A model generated the notes under the pieces. The model saw only the letters and a program-made list of their open reading frames with translations, had not been told where the DNA came from and ran no database searches. The position numbers were made by a program, and so were the translations under genes. A stretch of 64,000 nucleotides of DNA, taken from Aquisphaera giovannonii (GTDB taxonomy: Bacteria; Planctomycetota; Planctomycetia; Isosphaerales; Isosphaeraceae). Within the stretch, counting starts at the first letter, position 1; each line of letters starts with the position of its first letter. The stretch spans positions 9,300,001 to 9,364,000 of the forward strand of contig NZ_CP042997.1 in NCBI RefSeq assembly GCF_008087625.1, given 5' to 3'. Below, piece after piece: positions 60,154 to 64,000 of this stretch.

Positions 60154-63100
60154 GTGGCGAGCCCGCTTGCGGATCGCGAACTGCTCGTCGAGGCGCTGGC
60201 CGTCCACCTGGGCCTGGTGGCGCGGGCGGACATGGACCGGGTCGTCGCGGGCCGGGCGGCGGCGGGGACGGCGGCGGGGACGCTGGTCGCGGACCTGGCC
60301 GGGCGCGGGCTCGCGGACCGCGACGGGCTGGCCGCCCTGGATTCCTTCGCGGGCGCGCTCCTGGATCGCCGCCGCGGCGACGTGCGGCGGTGCCTGGACG
60401 ACCTGTCGTCGTTCGCCCGGGTCCGCGCGGAGCTCGGGCTCGACCGCCAGCTCGCCGCATTGGCGAGCCGCCATCCGACGTCGGCCCCGGCGGCGGCGGC
60501 GCGGGCGGGGGCCCGGGACGAGGGCCGGCGCGGGCATGGCCGCGCGAATGGCGACGCGCCCGAGGCCGCGTTCGCCCCGGGCTTCCCGCGCCTCGAGCCG
60601 GAGGAGGACGACGAGGACGAGGCCGCCCCCGCGCCGCCCGGGGGCGAGGGCGACCCCGCCGGCGACGACTTCGAGCTCCATCCGGGCCTGGGCGAGGCGT
60701 CGGGGGGGCGGTTCCGCGTGCTGCACGCGCACGCCCGGGGGGGCATCGGCGTGGTGTCGGTGGCCTTCGACGGGGAGCTCCAGCGGGAGGTCGCCCTCAA
60801 GCAGATCAAGGCGGAGAACGCCGACGACCCGAGCAGCCGGGCGCGGTTCCTCCTGGAGGCGGAGGTCACCGGCCGCCTCGAGCACCCGGGCATCGTCCCG
60901 GTCTACGGGCTGGGCTTCGACGACGCCGGCCGCCCGTACTACGCGATGCGGTTCGTCCGGGGGATCACGCTGGAGCAGGCCATCGCGGCGTTCCACGAGG
61001 CCGGGCCCGGCGGCGGGCCGTCGGCCGCGGCCCGGGGCGACATGCTGGAGCTGCGGGCGCTGCTGGGCCGGTTCGTCAGCGTCTGCCACACCATGGCCTA
61101 CGCCCACAGCCGCAACGTGCTCCACCGCGACCTGAAGCCGGCGAACATCCTCCTGGGCCCCTACAACGAGACCCTCGTGGTGGACTGGGGCCTGGCCAAG
61201 GTGATCGACCGCGCGCCCGCCGCGCCCCGGCCGCTCTCGCCCGCGCCATCCCCTCCGCCGCCCTCGCGGCCGCCCGGGGACCGGCCGCGGCTGGCGTCCT
61301 CGGCGGCGGCGGCCGCGGCGGCGTCGCCGTCCCCGCCGCCGCTGGGCTCGTCGAGCTCGACGGACACGATGGCCGGGGCGGCGTTCGGCACGCCGGCGTT
61401 CATGAGCCCGGAGCAGGCCGAGGGCCAGCTCGAGAAGCTCGGCCCGGCCAGCGACGTGTACAGCCTGGGCGCGGTGCTCTACACCCTGCTCTGCGGCAGG
61501 CCCCCGTTCGAGTCCTCCTGGTGCGAGGTCACCTCGCTGCTGGCGAGGGTCAAGGTCGGCGAGTTCCCCGCGCCCCGGGCGGCGCGCCCGGGCGTGCCCC
61601 GGCCGCTGGAGGCCGTCTGCCTGAGGGCCATGGCGAGGCGGCCGGAGGACCGCTACGACGGCGCCGAGGCCCTGGCCGCGGACATCGAGAGGTGGCTGGG
61701 CGACGAGCCCGTCTCCGCCTTCCGCGAGCCCCGCGCCGACGCCCTGGCGCGGTGGGGCCGCCGGCACCGCCCGCTCGTCGCCGGCGCCGCGGCCCTGCTG
61801 GCGACCGCCGTCGTCGGGCTCTCGCTGGGCCTGGTCCTGCTGGAGCGGGAGCACCGCGAGACCGAGGCCCAGCGCCAGGTGGCGACGATCATGTCCGCCG
61901 AGGCGGGCGAGCGGGCCGCGCAGCTCAGCCGCCGCGACTACATCAACCGGGTGAACCTGGCGCACCGGGAGCTGCTGGACGACAACGCCGCGCTGGGCGA
62001 GAAGATCCTCTACGAGTGCGCAACCCCGCAGCGGGGCTGGGAGTGGTACCACGTCCGGCGGCTGGCCCACCCGGAGCTGGACTCGTTCACCAACGACCCG
62101 GGCCGGTCGCCGCAGGACGTCTGGTGCCTGGCGCTCTCGCCCGACGGGCGGCGGCTGGCCGCGGGCTCCGGGCCGTGGTTCCAGCCGCACGACGGGCCGA
62201 CGGCCGCGCTGACGGTCCGCGACCTGGACAGCGGCCGCGAGCTCTTCGCCCGCCGGGGGGCCCCCGGCGCCGTGCAGGCGGTCGCGTTCAGCCCGGACGG
62301 CCGCCGGCTGGCCGCGGCCTCGGGCACCAGCGACGGCGCGGTCCGGGGCGTGATCACCTGCCACGACGCGGCGACGGGGCGGGAGCTCTGGTCCGCGGAG
62401 GAGCGGGACGCGAACGTCCTGGGCCTGGCGTTCAGCCCCGACGGCAAGGCCGTGGCCGCGGCCTGCGGGGGCTTCAACAACTACGACGCCGTCGGCTACG
62501 TCCGGCTCTATGACGCCGCCGCGGGCCGGCCGCGCGCGACGATCGGGGGCGGCCCGGGGGGCGTGCTCGCGGTCGCCTACAGCCCGGACGGGGCCCAGCT
62601 CGCGACGGCCAGCCGCGGGGTCGTGGACGTCTGGGACGCGGCCGGGGGCGCCCCGGCGTTCCAGCTCCGCGGCCACAGGGAGTTCGTCTACGGCGTGGCC
62701 TTCAGCCCCGACGGCCGCCGGCTCGCGAGCGCCGGCTGGGACCGCACGGTCCGCCTCTGGGACCGCAAGACGGGGGAGCTGGAGCGCACGCTGAGGGGCC
62801 ACCGGGGCTTCGTCCGCGGGGTCTCGTTCAGCCCCGACGGCCGCCGGCTGGCCTCCTGTGGCGAGGACCGGAGCGTGCGGATCTGGGACGTGGAGGAGGG
62901 CCGCGCGCTGGCGTCCTTCCACGGCCACCAGGGCTTCGTCCACTGCGTGGCGTTCAGCCCCGACGGCATCCGCGCGGCGTCCGGCAGCATGGACGCCACG
63001 GTCCGGATCTGGCCGGCCGCCACGACCGAGCCCCAGGTGACCTTCCGCAACGGCTCCGGCTGGGTCGGCTCGGTCGCCATCCACCCCGGCGGCGGCCGCG

Positions 63101-64000
63101 TCGCCACCGCGCACAACGGCGACGTCCGCGTGTGGGACCCGCGCACCGGGGAGGAGCTCTGGCGGGCCCCCGGGCCCCGCGGGCTGCTCGGCCGGGTCGC
63201 CCTGGCGTACACCCCCGACGGCACGCTGCTGGCCGCCCCGGACCCGGCCGGCCGGATCCGCCTCCGCGACGCCGACACCGGGCGTGCCCTCCGCGCCCTG
63301 GAGGACGACGGCGGCCCGATCGTCGCCGCGGCGGCGGCCCCCGGCGGCGGGCTCCTCGCCGGCGCCGGGGACGACGGCGTCGTCCGCGTCTGGGACCTCC
63401 GCGACGGCTCGATCCGGGCCCGGCTCGCGGGCCACGCCGGGGGGGTCAACGCGGTCTGCTTCTCCCCCGACGGCCGCCAACTCGCCTCCGCGAGCGAGGA
63501 CCGGACCGTCAAGCTGTGGGACCTCGACGCCGGGAAGGAGGCCGCCTCGCTGGCCGGGCACGCCACGGGCGTCCGGGGCGTCGCCTTCGCCCCCGACGGC
63601 CTCTCCCTCGCGAGCGTGGGCGGCCAGTACCGCGGCTCGCCCCCCGCCGAGGTCCTCGTCTGGGACCTGCCCGCGACGGGGGGCGGGCCCCGCCGCCGGC
63701 TCGAGGGCCACACCGGCATGGTCCAGGCCGTCGCCTACTCGCCCGACGGCCGCCGCCTGGCGACCGCCAGCGACGACCGGACCGTCCTGCTCTGGGACGC
63801 GGCCAGCGGCGAGGCGCTGTTCACCCTCCGCGGGCACACGTCCGGCGTGGTCAGCCTGGCGATCAGTGTGGACGGCCGGCAGATCGTCAGCGGCGGCATC
63901 GACTGCACGGCCCGCGTCTGGTCCTCGGAGGGCCCGGAGGTCGCCCCGGCGCGGGTCCGCCGCCGGGCCGCGGTGGAGCTCGTGGGCGCGCTCTTCGAGG
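60154..64000 (+). CDS. Ser/Thr kinase-TM-WD40 protein (C-terminus cut by window edge)
   Basis: The frame is open from GTG 60154 to the last base, at least 1282 residues. An N-terminal helical segment (1-120) and an acidic linker precede the kinase domain (about 185-525), which has a glycine loop ARGGIGVVSVA, Lys216 in VALKQIK, a canonical HRDLKPANIL (Asp326), DWG and GTPAFMSPEQ. An Ala/Pro/Ser-rich insert (about 355-400) interrupts the activation segment. One membrane span lies at about 540-563. WD40 repeats follow from about 655 to the edge, most with AFSPDGRRLA and WD endings. Signal input through the WD40 propeller is inferred. The first start that keeps the helical N-terminus is the GTG; others are possible. 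Confidence 0.9.
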   Translation, partial: MASPLADRELLVEALAVHLGLVARADMDRVVAGRAAAGTAAGTLVADLAGRGLADRDGLAALDSFAGALLDRRRGDVRRCLDDLSSFARVRAELGLDRQLAALASRHPTSAPAAAARAGARDEGRRGHGRANGDAPEAAFAPGFPRLEPEEDDEDEAAPAPPGGEGDPAGDDFELHPGLGEASGGRFRVLHAHARGGIGVVSVAFDGELQREVALKQIKAENADDPSSRARFLLEAEVTGRLEHPGIVPVYGLGFDDAGRPYYAMRFVRGITLEQAIAAFHEAGPGGGPSAAARGDMLELRALLGRFVSVCHTMAYAHSRNVLHRDLKPANILLGPYNETLVVDWGLAKVIDRAPAAPRPLSPAPSPPPPSRPPGDRPRLASSAAAAAAASPSPPPLGSSSSTDTMAGAAFGTPAFMSPEQAEGQLEKLGPASDVYSLGAVLYTLLCGRPPFESSWCEVTSLLARVKVGEFPAPRAARPGVPRPLEAVCLRAMARRPEDRYDGAEALAADIERWLGDEPVSAFREPRADALARWGRRHRPLVAGAAALLATAVVGLSLGLVLLEREHRETEAQRQVATIMSAEAGERAAQLSRRDYINRVNLAHRELLDDNAALGEKILYECATPQRGWEWYHVRRLAHPELDSFTNDPGRSPQDVWCLALSPDGRRLAAGSGPWFQPHDGPTAALTVRDLDSGRELFARRGAPGAVQAVAFSPDGRRLAAASGTSDGAVRGVITCHDAATGRELWSAEERDANVLGLAFSPDGKAVAAACGGFNNYDAVGYVRLYDAAAGRPRATIGGGPGGVLAVAYSPDGAQLATASRGVVDVWDAAGGAPAFQLRGHREFVYGVAFSPDGRRLASAGWDRTVRLWDRKTGELERTLRGHRGFVRGVSFSPDGRRLASCGEDRSVRIWDVEEGRALASFHGHQGFVHCVAFSPDGIRAASGSMDATVRIWPAATTEPQVTFRNGSGWVGSVAIHPGGGRVATAHNGDVRVWDPRTGEELWRAPGPRGLLGRVALAYTPDGTLLAAPDPAGRIRLRDADTGRALRALEDDGGPIVAAAAAPGGGLLAGAGDDGVVRVWDLRDGSIRARLAGHAGGVNAVCFSPDGRQLASASEDRTVKLWDLDAGKEAASLAGHATGVRGVAFAPDGLSLASVGGQYRGSPPAEVLVWDLPATGGGPRRRLEGHTGMVQAVAYSPDGRRLATASDDRTVLLWDAASGEALFTLRGHTSGVVSLAISVDGRQIVSGGIDCTARVWSSEGPEVAPARVRRRAAVELVGALFE

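Noticed and set aside
60025-63837. A 1270-codon minus-strand open frame
   Set aside because: It is antisense to the kinase-WD40 gene and consists of repeat-like Gly/Pro/Arg/Ala text mirroring the WD40 repeats.

Overview
The window is very GC-rich bacterial DNA. Its gene content points to a planctomycete, most likely the Isosphaeraceae (Isosphaera/Singulisphaera/Aquisphaera-like). The evidence is a PSCyt1/DUF1549/DUF1553 cytochrome-like protein, a second large CxxCH beta-propeller protein, Ser/Thr kinases with DWG motifs fused to TPR or WD40 repeats, sigma factors with large C-terminal extensions or next to a kinase, and a Gly-rich NRPG-repeat secreted protein. No rRNA, tRNA, CRISPR array or complete insertion sequence was seen. 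The GC bias leaves long stop-free antisense frames (one runs 6.8 kb over 6644-13414); these were discarded.

Layout. 1-6.6 kb (minus strand): the N-terminal part of an FHA protein, a secreted S9 peptidase, a PSD1-type cytochrome protein and a four-TM protein. 6.9-13.4 kb (plus): a 1600-aa CHAT protease/STAND NTPase/TM/WD40 protein, a transglutaminase-like protein and a coupled DUF2945-DUF3140 pair. 13.7-19.2 kb: a DUF4432 epimerase-like protein (minus), then a secreted SnoaL-like protein and the Gly-rich repeat protein (plus). 19.3-26.4 kb: a HEAT-repeat protein coupled to a secreted esterase (minus), a divergent alkaline-phosphatase-superfamily protein that appears to lack catalytic residues, and a c-type cytochrome/propeller protein, with a perfect 41-bp inverted repeat between the convergent pair. 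26.5-32.8 kb: an STGPRTPEGK-family protein, an ECF sigma factor fused to a TM segment and carboxypeptidase-regulatory-like repeats (frame broken near 30.49 kb), and a DUF6348-like protein. 33.0-35.9 kb: a sorbosone-dehydrogenase-like propeller, a helical-bundle protein and a frameshifted haloacid dehalogenase.

36.1-41.7 kb: a Ser/Thr kinase-TPR protein with a non-canonical catalytic loop, divergent from a sigma-like factor with a good promoter, then a small secreted protein. 42.3-47.6 kb (minus): a GT39-like membrane glycosyltransferase, a giant AsmA-like protein and a small membrane protein, plausibly one envelope operon. 48.1-51.9 kb: an OmpR/CpxA-type two-component pair divergent from an acyltransferase-3 enzyme carrying an inserted EF-hand. 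52.2-59.8 kb: a 1943-aa hybrid kinase with two full kinase cores and two receivers, an ATP-grasp protein and a small CPxC protein; this segment is bracketed by two 148-bp direct repeats. 60.2-64 kb: a Ser/Thr kinase-TM-WD40 protein running off the right edge.

The common theme is signalling and envelope biology. The most novel-looking items are the self-contained CHAT-STAND-WD40 protein, the kinase/sigma divergent pair with the HLDLSTKN loop, the EF-hand acyltransferase beside a two-component system, the degenerate phosphatase-superfamily protein, and the repeat-bracketed hybrid-kinase segment.
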